NCBI GenBank assembly: GCA_013400975.1
Contig: WBMZ01006344.1
Span: forward strand, 1 to 64,000
Reading direction: 5' to 3'
DNA: 64,000 nt
From: Atrichornis clamosus
Taxonomy: Eukaryota > Chordata > Aves > Passeriformes > Menuridae
This document shows, one piece after another, positions 9,925 to 23,794 of this stretch; the first letter of the stretch is position 1, and every line of letters begins with the position of its first letter. A program made the position numbers and the translations under genes. The notes beneath the pieces were generated by a model. It was not told the DNA's origin. It worked only from the letters and a program-made list of their open reading frames with translations, and did not search any database.

Positions 9925-12900
9925 TTTGTGTCCTTGTGCACGCTGTGGGCAGCGTTCTGTGAGTGCAAAAGTAAGATGTATGTCAGAAGTTCAGCACTGA
10001 GTTAATTTACTTCCATTGGCATCATTTGGGAAGACTGTTCAGTTAATGGAATGATTATAAAAATGCCAGTCCAATAAGAATTTAATTTCTCCTCTAAAAA
10101 TGATATGCCTGTTCTAGTTATGTTTGACTGCAACCAGGTCATGTTTAATTTTATTCTGTGTTCAGTGGTGTGGCAAGAAACCAGACTTCCTACCCTTATT
10201 TAAGCTAATCTTTGTGTTTCCTGACCATGAACTTCCAAGGGAGCACCTCAGCTGCAGGGAGTCCAAGCAGCAGTACAGGGAAAGGAGAAAGATTGGAAGA
10301 CTTGCAGTTGCTATTGGAATTCCTGAAATGGTATCTGTTGAGACAATATTTTATTCATCACCAAAGTTAATATCAGTCAGTCAGCGGCTGCTTCTTCCTT
10401 AAAGTTCAAACACATTAATTTGAAGTTTGTATAAAAGCTTATTGAGAAAGAGAGGCTTGCTAATGGAATATAAAATAAGTGAGAAACAGCTACTTCCAGA
10501 CAGGTTTTTTCTGCCTTGGTGGATGGGAAGAGTGAAATAAGGACGTAATTTAAATAACTGTGCAGCTTGAATAGGTATCCATGTGACATTATAAAATGCT
10601 GAAATGAAAAAAGTCAATGGCAAACTGTGACTGATCAAGGCTCCACTGCAGTAGCTGATGTAGGACTTGGTGAAAATGCACTAAAAATACAATGTCAGAC
10701 AATTCTGTTAGGATGCACTGAATAATTAGCCCCAAGAATTTTTAGGTACTTGAAGGAAAGAAAAGCAGTGTTCCCTTTTTCTTAAGAAAAGATGAATGCC
10801 CACAAATGGTTTTTACTGACAAATATAGCTAAGCACATCTTCAGCAATCATAGCTAATAATTTAAGGTGGGTTTTTGGAATACAGAACACGGTTATTTTA
10901 GGAAGAAAAATTGTCCTGTAACTTTAGAAATGAATTGAAGAAAAGAAAGGCTTATTTTATATTTAGACTACAAGTACAGCAGCAAGTGTGTGCTACAAAT
11001 CTGTGTTTTTTAAAAAAGAAATCATTCTGTCATACTATGACTAAAGCAGGAGTCTGCTCCAGTGGTGGAAAGCCAGTAAATTTATAGATTGAAAGATAAT
11101 TAGTTGGAATCATGAGAAAAACTGATGGGGAATGTCTGAGAATCCTTTATGGTTTTGACAACCTGTGTTAATTTTACAAGTTTTATTACTTTGGGATAGG
11201 CAAAATTCTTGACATAAATCTTGTTGAGTTGCAGCAGACTGGAACAAACTGAGCTTGAAAAGTTGGGGTTCTTTGGAAAGGTGCAGGGTATTAACGGACT
11301 TCTTTGTAGCTTGAAAAAATAATTCAATGAGATTATAGATATACATATGTTTCTGCTTAGAGCAATAAAATGTTAATATTGAGCTATTGAAATAGTGACA
11401 GCTGAGCTGTCAGAAGCAAAGATATGTTCCCAGTATTAAATAAAGGACATGCATTTTTGCGAGGGAAGTTAGATGAGTCATCCTTGATTTGGACATATAA
11501 ATTGAAACAAATGACACTTAGTTTTACTCCTAGGATACTTCAAAGAGATTTCACTGATCCTTGGTGGATTATGAAGCACAGAATTAGTAATGAACATGTG
11601 AGCTGGTCTAGGGCTCAAATTATGAGACACATAGGCAAGCTTTTGCAGAGAGAAACCTATAATGATGAACTAAAGAAAGGAAACTCAGCTTAAACTGACA
11701 AGTTCAGGAAATGGAGCTTAAATTCTTGTTCCATATACATCAGGATCCCAGGCACAATGCTGCTTTGCAGCCGAGTGCTTCCGTGGGATTAGGAGGATAA
11801 CTCAGACTCTGTTGCACATTTGGGACCGATACTTTCCGCAGAGAAGTGCTGGCAGAAAACCTTGTTATTCCTGGGAGGACTCTTGAGGTGTTTCACCAGA
11901 CAAAGCTGCACCTTCTCCCTGTTATTGGTGATGTTCATCACGGAGTCCACACCTGGTCCCTTACTCAGGGGAAGAAATCCTTTGGTTGTATCAAGGTTCC
12001 CGTGCAAGAAACATCCAGCTGTTGGTTGGATCCATGCATGTGTGCATGGAAGCCGTGCTTAAAGCTGCTTCCAGGTGTGTGGAAAGAGATATGTAACACT
12101 GAACCTGCAGAGATACCCAGGTGACAGGGGATATAATTGGAAAAAAGCTTAGAAAATATATGTACACTTGTAGTATTAGTGTCTTCCTTAATATGCTGAT
12201 AGCACTTGAAATCACGATTCCAGCCTTGGGACCAAGTAGAGCTCTTCTAAAAGGTATTCAGTAATTTCAAGGATTATTTTGATTTAGGGAAAAATATCCC
12301 CAAACCCTATACATACACATTTTAATTCTAAAGAGTAGTAATTTTCATTGCTGCATTTAAAAATAAATACAAGCTTTCTGTATGTTTCCCCTCTAATCTA
12401 GATTGCCAGGACATAAAACACCCAAAAGTAATGAAATTTGCTCAAATTTTACAACAGTCCTTCAAACCTTAGCCAGGCAATTGTTACAGGTATCTCAGAG
12501 GACTGGCACCTTCCAGAGTGTAGAGAAAAACTTCCTCTGCTTACATCAAGTTGAACAAGACTATGTTGAGGGTAACATGGCAAGACAAGAAATGGAACTG
12601 TCCTGTGGTGGGTGAATCACTCCTCGACCACGAGGACTGCCACTTGCAGCAGGAACCAAATCACGTGCAGAAATGTGTTTGAGGCACTGGAGGAGTCACT
12701 GGTGTTCACTTCTAAACCCCAGACATCTGGGTACCTGGAGAGAAACACTTTCTGTCAGCACCAGCAGCTGAGAAGCCTGGGTCTTGTGTTTAATGGTTGA
12801 GTGGCTCACCTGAATTTTGCAAGGCCTAAGCTCAGTTCTTAAACAATTGAGATCAGAAAAAGATGTTGTGAATGCTTTACTTCAGAGTTTACACCTTACT

Positions 12901-13740
12901 GCACACTGGAGGATCCATTCTCCAGTTTTTCCTGGTGTAGGGCCTTTGTTGGCTAATGAGGCACAAAAAATGATCAAAGCTTTTCCTGCAGTTTGAGGAG
13001 CCAGGGCATCGTTGTGTCCCTTGTAGAGCCTCAGTTAAATGCACTGTGAGCACACGGTGCCCTGTGACTCAGGATGACTCTTTTGTCTCTGCAGGAACCT
13101 TTTCTTTGAAAATCTGTGAATATAGAACACACATTTGGTTAGAATTTTAAGTGCTCGTTGAAATTGGCCAGTTGCAGGAGCAGGTTGATATGCACGTCTG
13201 ATATCTTCTGTCTTAATCTTTCTGGAAGGACTAGAAAGCACATGAAGGAGTTACTACTCTTCCTGCGTGAGGAAATTCCAATATTCCTTGATTTATCCCA
13301 TCTTAAAGCAACTCACCACAAGCCTTGCATGCACATTTCATTCTCCATTCTCTCCTGTCTCCATAAGAATATATAATACGATTTCTCAGGAGTTTGCTAT
13401 ATGAATTCTGCAGTCTGAAAAGTAAGTTACAAATGGATCTTTACACAATAAATCCCACACCAGGAGTTACCTTAATGAGCCAAATGCATCTTTTGCAGCC
13501 CTTGTAAACAAGAATGTCTTTGGAAGGGATGAGAATGAATGATCAGAAACAGTGGTGGGTTAATTTGTGGAATTTTATATTTCGTAAGTACTGCCTCATC
13601 CTAACAGCGTTTGTTTCCTCTACTTGTTTTGCATTTTGTGGGTTTAAGACAACAATTGAAAGACTAAATCTCAGCTCTCATGAAAGTTTCAAAAGGGATG
13701 CTCACTGAAAAGTATTGCATGCTTTCTTAACTTTTGTCCA

Positions 13741-13800
13741 TTTTGTTGTTGTTGTTTGGGGGGGGTTTTTTTGTTGTTTTTGTGTGTTGGTTTTTTTAAA
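13741..13800. repeat. T/G low-complexity tract with a G8 run
   Basis: ttttgttgttgttgttt is followed by eight G, then T runs broken by single G. Simple sequence with no coding potential. Confidence 0.85.
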
Positions 13801-14189
13801 TAAATGAGAAAACTAACTACTCTTAGGAAGAACCCTGGAGCGGAACAATGAGACTGATGTTCTCATTGTCTCTATCTCTTTCCCACCTTGGGATTGCTGT
13901 AAATGCTTGATCAAATTATATCTGATGCTCTGTTTCCTGTGTGTGTTGGGAACCACAGGATAACTGATGAGGCTTCTCACATCAGTGTGTTTCTTTATCC
14001 CTTTTTAGAAGTATTGTGTTTTTTATCTGGTGAGTCTGGGAGAGTTTGACATTGGATGACTTTATAAAATATTCTACTAATTGGATTTGTTAAAATAAAT
14101 AAATCAAACACTAATTGGAATGTGCCCTGCCATTATTTTTTGCTTACTGAATTAGATATTATGGCGTGAAGTTCTTTTTATCATATTTG

Positions 14190-14600
14190 TGCACTTATTT
14201 AAACACCCCCCTGGCGCACACTTCTGCAAATTCAATTATATATTCAAAGGAGCCATTCAATTTATGCAAGGCTGGTTTACATTTAATCCAGGGGCAAGTC
14301 TCGGTAACTGATGATAGGTCTGCTCAAGATTAATTAGCATCACTCAGATGAGCAGTGGCATTGTTACAAGCCTGCAGTGTAAAACAAGGGATGTTTTATC
14401 TTTCCTACGTGAGCCATTCTTTGCCTCACTATGACCCTTTTCAGGAAGGGAAAAGCTTTCTTGTTTAGATTTCATTTTGTGAAAAGGGGTCAGCACCACC
14501 CACATTATCTAACGCCATCAAAGCCATCTCCATCTCCTCTTAGGCCCCACTGAGCAACTGCATTTGTCACTGTTTAATTTTTAGCTAAGCAGAGAAAAGG
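14190..14600. promoter_or_regulatory. Candidate conserved non-coding element
   Basis: Repeat-free block with many homeodomain-like cores: ttcaattatatattcaaagg, tttacatttaatccagggg, caagattaattagcatcact (TTAATTAG) and later ggggtcagcaccacccacat. The density of such motifs and the lack of simple repeats suggest a regulatory element. Conservation is not testable here. Confidence 0.28.
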
Positions 14601-15192
14601 CTCCAAAAATCCCAATTTGTTTTCCAAAAATCCTCGTTCTTGTTAACAGTTTATGAAGACCCAGAACCCCATGTTGGTGATTGTGTAAATGTTTTCATTT
14701 TCCTCAAGCTAGTCTGTAATATGTGGCTGAAATGATAACATGCAAACCTGATATCTAAATTCATCCATGGGTCTTTTTGCTTCAGTTTGAGAATTGTTTT
14801 TTTGATGTTAATGAATAGCCCTGTTCTGCCTCCAAGCAGTGAGATTTCAGCCATGGATGACTTTCTGTTGGCATGGATCTAACCTCTTTTCCTCTCTTTA
14901 TGTTCCGGCATTTTTAGGTGTAGCTCATATTTAAGTATCTGCATAGGTGGAGTGTCTTAGGAAATGTGAATATTAAGCTTATGCTGACATCAATGAAAGT
15001 AACACCTCTGATTGTTACTATTCCTACTGAAGTGGACTCTTAAAATCTGTTATTTTTCTGAACCTGGCTGCTGTAAGTGAAGCTGCAGTGCCACATCTGT
15101 GAAGTTCTGCAGAAAAGATAGGCCACCCGTGATGTCCTTTCTTGGCAGACACGAACACAAGTCACTGTGACCAAGAGGCTTTACCAAGGACT

Positions 15193-15412
15193 GGATATAA
15201 GGAGGATTTTTTTTTCTGTGAGGATGTTGAGGCCCTGGCACAGGTTGCCCAGAGCAGCTGTGGCTGCCCCATCCCTGGAAGTGTCCAAGGCCAGGTTGGA
15301 CGGGGCTTGGAGCAACCTGGGATAGTGGGAGGTGTCCCTGCCCAGGGCAGGGGAGTGGAACAAGATGATGTTTAAGATCCCTTCCAACACAAACCATTCT
15401 GTGATTCTATGA
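15193..15412 (+). mobile_element. CR1 LINE 3' end
   Basis: Reads ggatataaggaggatttttt, gttgaggccctggcacaggt, gcagctgtggctgccccatc, gggatagtgggaggtgtccc, then ccattctgtgattctatgac. Sense orientation, about 220 bp, with the canonical tail; it is the nearest CR1 upstream of exon 2. Confidence 0.94.
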
Positions 15413-18317
15413 CTTTTGGAATAACCCAATAACCTGTGATATTCTGATATCTTGTAATACTTTTTTTCTACTTTGTGAAGTTTCTTTCCTGTTCCATAAT
15501 ACAGTGGGCACTGTAATGATGTGAAGAGAGGAGTTGTTGACCTTTCAGCCCTCAAGTCACTTTGCTCTGGGTCCCAGCTGAGTCTTTACCTCATTTTAAT
15601 TCTGCTCTCAGTGGACACAGTAGAGCAGGGAGCTGATGGACACTGCCCCGCTCTTGGTACCCAGGATTCACACAGCCATTCTGCTTGTCTGAGCCCTTAA
15701 AATCAACTCCGGCTTTTTTTCCTTGTCCTCATTTCCTGCAGACTCACCTCCAAATTCCAATTCTGCTGCTTCCAGTAAATTAATCCTTCTGGCTTATTGC
15801 CCTGTCACTCTGTGTTTGGAGGTTTCTCCACTAACCTTTTCTTTCTCTAAAATGTAGGTGTCTTGCTGCTACTTTTAAGGCTCTCCCTGGTTTATCCTTT
15901 CCTTTCTTATTCACGCTGTACTACAAGGTTAGCTTTGACTTTCAGACAAGGCACTTTAAAGCTTCCTCAGGTGTTGTCTTGTGTCAGCAGATGGTCCAGA
16001 AGTTCTCAGTGTATCCCCCTTTTGGTTCCTCACACTCCACCTTCCTCAGCGTGGATAAAATAACCTATTTAGCTGATTATGCCCAGCTATGGACACTTAC
16101 ATTCCCTGTTCAATGAGCACTGCTGCCCCATATTTTGCTTCTATTGCTCGTTTTGCTTCTGGGACTTTGTAGCAGCTCCCGTGCAATTTTCTCTGTGTAC
16201 AGGAGACCTCGTGCAAGAGTTGGGCTGGAGCAGAGAATGCATTTGCAATTCCTTCAGAGTTACAGCTCCCAGGCAGCCCCACCGCTGTGTGCTGAGCAGA
16301 GAGGGGGCCATGGTTTGTGTCTGAAGTTGTGCTGCTAACGTGCATCTATCAAAAGGAGGATGCCCCGCGTGGAGGCTGAGAGCAGAGTGTTTGATATCGC
16401 CTCTCCCTCCTGCTGGCTAGGATAGAGGTGACTGCCACCTGCACTGCTCACTGCCACACAGCCCAGAAAGTCTGGGTTTCCTTTAGACTTTTTAATGAGT
16501 GTGTTTAATATTGTAATTCTGAACTTTTTCACCTAAATTAATTTAAAAAAAAAATAAATTAGGGAAGCAGTTTAAGTGTAATCCTGCTTGTTTTGACAGC
16601 TGGGAAAGCTTCACAAGTGCAATAAATTAAAAGCGAGGATTATTAAAATACTGTAAAATCATGACAACTCAGAAATATTTGCAGAAACTCTCCTGAAACA
16701 AGCATGATTTTGAGAGTCATAAAATATACTGTTATCAGGTCTTTTTATAATGAAAGTATGCAGCCTATAACATTTTAATTTTTTTAGAGTAAGCTTGATC
16801 TTTTTAAACTTTAGCAGCAGAGTGTTTTGGGGTGTCAGGTACTCTACCCAACAAATCTTTCTGGTATGTACTTGAAACTCTTGGTGAAGTTTTGTAGAAC
16901 CACTTAGAAAACCAGTTGGAGTGCACACACAATCATTTAACAGAATAAGGGATTATTAAATGTTAATGACAGGGTGTATATTTGTATTTGTGATTTGTGA
17001 ATTCCTTAGGAACTGAAACAATGTCTGGGCTTTCTGGGGAGATAGAGAATAGGGGTGAAAACTAAAGAAGGCCTTAATGTCTCCAGTGTTGGGTAATCTT
17101 TTATTGCAAAGGAGCCACGGGTCAGGGATGTACAGCTCTTCACTGTGTGAGTGCAGGCAGTGCAGCCTGGGGGAAGGAGCGAGGAGTCGGGAATATCTGT
17201 GTCCACACAGCTCTGATTGGTGTCAGGAGCAATTGGCAGCTGGGCTGGCAGAGCAAGCCAGCGTTGCCCTGAGCACTGTGCGTCTCTGGAATGTTGGACG
17301 TGCCCAGTTTCCTTTGGAGGACTGGTATCTGCAGGGAAAAGTGATCCCTGCTTCCCTAGGAGAAAACCAAAGCATTACAGAGACACTCCTGGCATGATTC
17401 AGGTCTGATCTCAGGGACCCAGACTGCCTGATCCCATGGATCTGGGAGTGAAATAGGTTTGGCAGAGGAAGTTGGGTGGATGTGTAGAGGAATGTGCTTG
17501 AGATGTAACTTAGGGGATGCCACTGTAGGGATGTCCTGGGGAGCAAACCCCCTTGTCTGTCGGGCACAAGTTTCAAAGATCTGCACTGGAATGCAAAACT
17601 TCATTCCACTGTTCCTGGATTTCCCTTGATTCACAAGTGTTCAGGCAGCTGCCAAGTTATTTATGAGAGTTAGCTTCTTCCAAGTATTTCAGGAATTGCA
17701 GCAAAGATCTTTTAGTCAACAGTCTGGAAGGTGTGAATACCAGTCGACATCTGCTGCTTCTCATTCTCTTGTTGTTCAGAAACTGCAGGGCCACGCTCAG
17801 AAGTAGTGACTTGAAAGACTTTGAGGAAGCTCTGTGTGTTCATGGACCACACAGAGCTTTGTGCTGTTATATTTCAGAGATGGTTAAAGCCAGGTTTAAG
17901 ATCTTAAAGGCTTAAAAGCAAAAAGAAGTGAGGGTTCACTGTGGGAACCGTGATGCTGTGTTTGTTTGGCATTTGTATTCCCCTTCTTTTCCTTCTTTTT
18001 TTTTTTTTTTTTTTTTAGAATATTTTGTATCTTGGAGGTTCATGCAAGCATTTCTACATGGGGATACCGTGTATAATTGTCCTTGACAACAACAGGTTGA
18101 AATAAAGGGGGCTGATCTAAGAAACAGTAGTATGGAGGGAAGAAAGCAGGGGTTTCCAATTGATCTGAAGTGTGGAAAGTGCAAAGATACTTTTCAGGCA
18201 TCACCTTTGGTGCTGCCTGAAAAACAATGTTCAGGAAAGTGGTTTATTTATTTTATTTCCTGTGTAAGCTTGGGTACAAAATATCTATGTAACGACCTAC
18301 CATAAAGAGAGAAAAAT
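15413..18317. other. Intronic sequence upstream of exon 2, nothing recognised except a T run
   Basis: Unique-looking sequence with no CR1. Frames at 16.1 and 17.1-17.6 kb are moderately long on both strands but show no domains. GC rises slightly at 17.1-17.6 kb without a CpG cluster. Confidence 0.5.
17996..18016. repeat. T run, 21 bases, upstream of exon 2
   Basis: A pure T tract followed by 'tag', ending about 340 bp before the exon. It resembles an oversized polypyrimidine tract and might bind PTB- or TIA1-like proteins, or simply be a homopolymer. Confidence 0.9.
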
Positions 18318-18489
<172 letters not shown>

Positions 18490-20189
18490 AAAAGCCTCAG
18501 CAACGCCAAGGAGATGCAATTCTTGGAGAGAATCAGCTGTTATTCCTGTATGGGTATGTGCTGGGTCTGGGTACCCACAACAGGGGAGCAGGATTTTATT
18601 CAGTGATCAAAAGTCCATTTTGTGTTCAAAATCATCTGACAACAGAATTCATAAATGTGAGGTGGCTTTTTGCAGCATTTGCCATTGGATATCCTTCCTG
18701 AATTGTTTTACGTTCCTTATTCATATTTTATGTATTTGTTCTTTTATATATATATATTAATATATAATGCTCTAAGGTTTGGCCAGCTTTTTGCATGTTT
18801 GAGGATCAGAGAGCTGTCTTATCTGGGGAGGTGCATGTTGGACAGGCCAGAAGAAGTAAAGGTTTGAAATGTCTGGGAATCCTGGACCTTCTAGTTATAA
18901 TTTAGCTCTTAACTGATTGCTTTAAATTCTAATTTTGAGAAAGACAAGAATTCTAGAGAATTAGTTGTAGTAGCTGATGCTTGATTAGGCTGGGACTTCA
19001 GGCAAGGGAATTTTCATATGCAAGAAAAACATTTCCAGCAGAGAGAGTTACCAGAGTTTCTAATTTATTAATAGGTACTGAGTATAGTGTAGACTTCCAT
19101 GTGATATTTGGAATATTCTTTGAAGAGCTCATGGTGTTGGTCATTTCCAAGTTTTGGTTTTCCCTGAAAGTCACAATTATGTTTTATATGGGAATGAATT
19201 CTCTGGCCATAATAAAAGTTATGTGAAATGCTTTGTTCACATTGAAAGAGAACTTGTTTAAGAAAACACATTAAAGTTCTCTAAAAATCCTAATTTGCCC
19301 ATGTTAGTTGCCACCTGAAATAGCAGTAGAAGCCTCTTTCAGGCACACAGTGGCAAACAGACCTCACCAGCCAGTTAAGACTTCAATCTCGCTCCTAAAA
19401 AAAGAAATATTTGTTCTGGTTAGTGCATTGCACTGTGAGAGCATGAGCTGTGTGGCGGAACGGGAGTTAAAAGTTGTTCAAGGCATGATCTTATGCCTGT
19501 AATTATTGGGATAAGAGGCTTGTAATTGCTGGCTGCCTGGCAAGGACAACGTGTGGAGCTGGGACAGCAAGAGCTCCCTGCCACAGCCACGGACAGGCTG
19601 CCCAAACTTCAGCCCTGGGTGCTCCTGCTTGTCAGGGAAGAACCAGCACAGGAGACTCCAGCCTGGCTGTGCTTGCTCCAGCACTGAGAGCTGTTCAAGT
19701 TCTGTGAGGTTTAAAATTATTTTATTGCTGCAAATTGTCCAGAACAGAAGCCTTCGAAGTGTGTAACACCTGGCACCACTTGGTTGGGCTGTGACATCCC
19801 CAGACGAGTTAATTGTGAAAGTTGCATTGTTTTGGTGCTGTCTGTAGGAGTGTATTTCATTATTCTGGATATTGCTGTGTTGTAGATGATGGCAATTTTA
19901 TCTCTGTGGCTCCTCAGCTTTTGGTTCCCTGCTGTGTGTCCTTGGTGAAGACCAAACTAGAGAGATATGACAGGTCTTTAATTGAATTAACTGATCCCAG
20001 AGTGATCTGAAAAAGTAAGAATTTACATAGTTTGATGCCATTTGGAATGTGGAATAAATGGGAAGGTTTATATGGCTTGGACTGGATGAGGTCAATACTC
20101 TCTTACCTCTAAATATGAAGGTAAACCCTTCCTGGCCTCTGTGTGAAGGCTGTCATATGAGGTACCCTGGAACCATGGAGAAACCGAGA
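18490..20189. other. Start of intron 2, mostly unrecognised
   Basis: AT-rich sequence with a short AT microsatellite at 18745-18767 (tatatatatatattaatatat) and a somewhat GC-richer patch at 19.52-19.70 kb. No coding exon or repeat family recognised. Confidence 0.5.
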
Positions 20190-20427
20190 GAAATCCAAGA
20201 CCTGGAAAAGACCTCTGAGGTTATTGATTCCAACCATTATCCCAGCACTGCCAGCCCATCACTAAACCAAGTTCCCACATCTATGTGTTTTTGGACACAG
20301 GTGCCGCATCTCCACATTTTATGAACATTTCCACTGATTGTGACTGCACCACATCCCTAAGCAGCCTGGTCCAGCGCTTGACAACCCTTTCAATGGAGAA
20401 ATTTTTCCTAATATCCAATCTAAACAA
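20190..20427 (-). mobile_element. CR1 LINE 3' end, 'cactgccagcc' subfamily
   Basis: Reads ctggaaaagacctctgaggt, cccagcactgccagcccatc, actaaaccaagttcccacat, agcctggtccagcgcttgac, then aatttttcctaatatccaat. This matches the CR1 type with 'ggttggaaaagacctctaagatc' and 'cttgacaaccctttc'. It lies on the - strand and is moderately diverged. Confidence 0.88.
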
Positions 20428-20535
20428 CAATAAACAAAAAACAGTCTGGAATGGCACGACTAAAAAAAAAAACAAACAACAAACAAACCCCAAACAAATC
20501 CACACACACAAAATCCCCCACCAAACCAGCATAAG
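20428..20535. repeat. CAAA-rich low-complexity tract
   Basis: A-rich sequence with acaaacaacaaacaaacccc and cacacacacaaaatccccca follows the CR1 copy directly. It has probably replaced or interrupted the rest of the element. Confidence 0.85.
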
Positions 20536-22699
20536 GTCAACCTCAGAACACTACAATGTAGTTTTTTAACACGGCTTTCAGAATTATTACTCCAAAACCT
20601 TACGTTTTCCCTCTTTCTGTGATGTCTGGTACCATGAATAAATATCTAGAGATACTATAGCAGCTGCAAATTTAATAAAGGCTAGACATTAATAAAAAAG
20701 CAGAAAACTTTATTGAAGTGAAATGCAAAGGTAAAGCAGCCATCAGGTTGGAATGTGCTCATACAGAAATCTACGTACAAAGATTTCAAGGAGCATGGGG
20801 GAAGTGAGTCAGGTCCTCTCGTCACTGATGGATGTCACAGGACTCTTCACAGAGAACAAAGGGCAAAATCAGTAGTCGGGAAAAGAGTGACCACAGCAAG
20901 TGGATCCAGAAGGGCCTTGTTACAAACCCCACGTTTTCAAGAGCTGTCCAAGTCATGCTAACCTTGGAGTAAACTACAGTGGTCAATTAGACTGCCTGAG
21001 GCTGGCAGAGATCTTCAGAGCTAGAATCGTAATGCACATTGGTTGTGTTGGTTACTCTCTGAAAAGCTGTTTGGTGGAAATAAAAGTTGTTTGCTGAAAC
21101 TTCATCTAGTGGCGAAGCCAGGTGAATGAACTGATGGACAGCACCTTCCACTCCTACAAGCAGGGACATCTTTAAAGCCCAAATCCTCCAACATGTGATT
21201 GACTTCCCATTCTGCTGAATTTCTGCACAGCAGCTGAGAGCAGCAGGGTGTCAATGCACTGAGCTGCAGGGTGTGAGAGGTGGTACCAAAGAGGTGTTCA
21301 TGGAATAAAAGCATCCAGAGGCATGGCATAGGTGGGAGAGCTCCTTGGCGCGGAGGGTGGTGGCAGGAGTGCCCACAGGGTTCTGGGAATGCACCAGCAA
21401 AGCAGATTTTCTTTGTTGGGTTGGTATTTTAAACACTGCCTTATTTTATAGCTGGAAATAGGTTAAAATACTACACTGTGGAAAAGGTAAAAACAAAAAG
21501 TGAGCAGGAATTAGGTTGATTCAGTGATGCTGTCAGTCTGCAGTGCTGGAAGCACGGTCAGCCATTTCCTCTGGAAAACCTTTTGGCTTTCCTCAGTACC
21601 AGCAGATCCCTTTGAATTCAACCAAGCCACAGAACCGTGTCCTCCTGAATACTAATGATGCTGTCTAGCACTTTTTACAGTGCTTTTCATTGCTAGATCT
21701 CAGAGTGCTCTTCAAAGGAGGTCAGGACCATGAATGAGAGCCCGAGTCCCCGGAGCTGTGTAATTCTCTTCTGATACACTGCTGCAAAGGTCTCTGCCCA
21801 GGGATGTCTTTCTAGTCTTTATTTTTTTAATTAAAATGTCAAAAAAAAAAAAGGCAATTAAACTGCTCCATTAGCAATGTAGAAGTTTGTAGGCAATTTG
21901 TTTTACTCCATTGCCAGCAAATAAACTGTTTCCTGTGAATTCTATGATTAATTCCTTAGGGCTGGAAACAGTGTTAATTGGGGGATTAAGAACCAGATGT
22001 TTGTTGTTCTGAATAAATGTTTCAAAAACGTGAAACACATGAATTGTAGGTATCCAACCCCCAGACTTCAGTGGGACTCCCGTTCCACCTCCTTGCACAA
22101 TAGCAGGAGTGATTATAACAAAATACTCTTTAACAGATGGGTGTTTACTTAAGCCTGAATACCCTCAGTGATGAGTATTGTACAGCTTTTGGGCTGCTTG
22201 TTCCACTCTTGGAATTATAAAGGTTCTCAAACATTCATTTTCCTTTCTATGGCTTCAACTCTTTTTTTTTTTCCCTCCTATTTTTGTATAGGGAGAACAA
22301 TCAGTTGTTGCTCTCTTACAACTTCTCTTATATAGTTGTACGTAGTTCAATCTTTATTTTGCAGCACTAAATGTGACCCAGTCCTTTTAACCTTTCTTAA
22401 TTGTCTCATTTCCTTCCCTGTGCCTTCAGTCATTATTTTCTTGCCTTTTTGGGGGGTATTTGTCTGAAGTTGTGTTGCCAAGCAAGGATTCAATACCTGC
22501 ATGGCAGTGCTGGCAGGACACAAGACTACTTCTGTTTAGAAGTTCAAAGTACAGCAAGTAGATTTCTCCTGCACTTCTTTATTTCCATCTTGCTGTCTTC
22601 TTTCCCCTTTTTTCTGCAAATACTCAATCTTTATGTGCTGGTATCAGATGATGTGAGATGGGAGTGGCCCTTTGGTTGGTGCTGGATCACAGAAGTTCT
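20536..22699. other. Intronic sequence, nothing recognised
   Basis: About 2.1 kb of mixed composition with short A and T runs (21841-21852, 22262-22272). No repeat family, exon or RNA gene identified. Confidence 0.5.
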
Positions 22700-22916
22700 T
22701 TTCTTAGTGGTAAAATTGTTCCCCATGAGGGAGGTGAGGCCCTGGCACAGGTTGCCCAGAGAAGCTGTGGCTGCCGCATCCCTGGAAGTGCCCAAGGCCA
22801 GGTTGGACGGGGCTGGGAGCAACCTGGGATAGTGGGAGGTGTCCCTGCCCATGGCAGGGGGTGGAATGAGATGGGCTGTAAGATCCCTCCCAACCCAAAC
22901 CAGTCTGTGACTCTGT
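22700..22916 (+). mobile_element. CR1 LINE 3' end
   Basis: Reads gaggtgaggccctggcacag, gttgcccagagaagctgtgg, ggccaggttggacggggctg, gcccatggcagggggtggaa, then cccaaaccagtctgtgactc. Sense orientation; the first CR1 of the main subfamily downstream of exon 2. Confidence 0.94.
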
Positions 22917-23794
22917 TAAAGTAGGACTTGAGCTCTTCTGTGTTTTGTTTTGTTTCTTTGGGGCAGATGCCTGGTTTGTACACCAAGGCAATGTGTTGTG
23001 TTTAAACCAACCAGGCAAAAGTACTGGCTTTATTTTCCACATTACCCCACTGCAGTATTCCAAAGATCCTGGACATGGCTGCTCTTGTAGCAGTTGTAAA
23101 AATACTATTAATAATGAGATGATTTAACATTTAATGTTCAAAGTACTTTACCATCATTTGCTAATTAACTCCAATGGAGACTTAACCAGGACTAGACTGA
23201 AGTAATTACTTTAATTGTATTAAATATGATTCTATCTGAATGCAAAGGCATCATTCAGCTGCATTCTTTGCTGTTAGATTTTTTGTTAATCCCACATTTA
23301 CTTTTGTGAAGTTTCCCTATTCCAAGTTAGCAGATAAACAATCACACAGAGGCTGAAGATCTGGCCCCATCTGCCTGACTGCTCTCTTTCTTTCATCTAT
23401 GTAAATTGGCACTTAGAGTAAGTGCTACTTTTCTTTCATAGAAATAAGCAATAATTCTTGCAAAAGAAATGGTGTATATGTGTGTATAAACACAGATATG
23501 GATCTCTGCATGCTCCATAGCACTGCTCTCTCTCGCTGAATTTCTTTCTAACAAGATAATTCTGTTTGTCTAGGAAATAGACATATAGATATTGGGGAAA
23601 TATGGGTAAGCAAAACGTTTGGAACAAATGATTGTATTCAGAATGACACCACTGGTACATTGCTTAGCAAGGGCAATTCAACTCACTTGGCATCCTTATT
23701 CCACAGAGAGTCCACAAAGTTTCTGCAAAGAGCAACGGGAGCTGTTATTGGTGAAGGGTGATTTTGTGATAGAAATTGGTGCATTTTTATCTTT
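22917..23794. other. AT-rich intronic sequence, nothing recognised
   Basis: About 880 bp of unique-looking DNA between two CR1 copies. Confidence 0.5.

Larger units (their letters stand above)
6923..15192. other. Long AT-rich intronic stretch, no gene recognised
   Basis: About 8.3 kb almost free of CR1. It includes a TG/CACGTG microsatellite, a T/G low-complexity tract and two conserved-looking non-coding stretches, all listed separately. The many short frames show no domain, start context or splice sites that would support coding function. Confidence 0.5.

Noticed and set aside
12032..12049. 7-bp perfect hairpin ccatgca-tgtg-tgcatgg
   Set aside because: Short stem with alternating purine-pyrimidine bases; expected by chance in 64 kb.
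22401..22832. 143-residue frame with a hydrophobic N-terminus
   Set aside because: Its C-terminal third is CR1 sequence, and there is no start context, splice evidence or domain.
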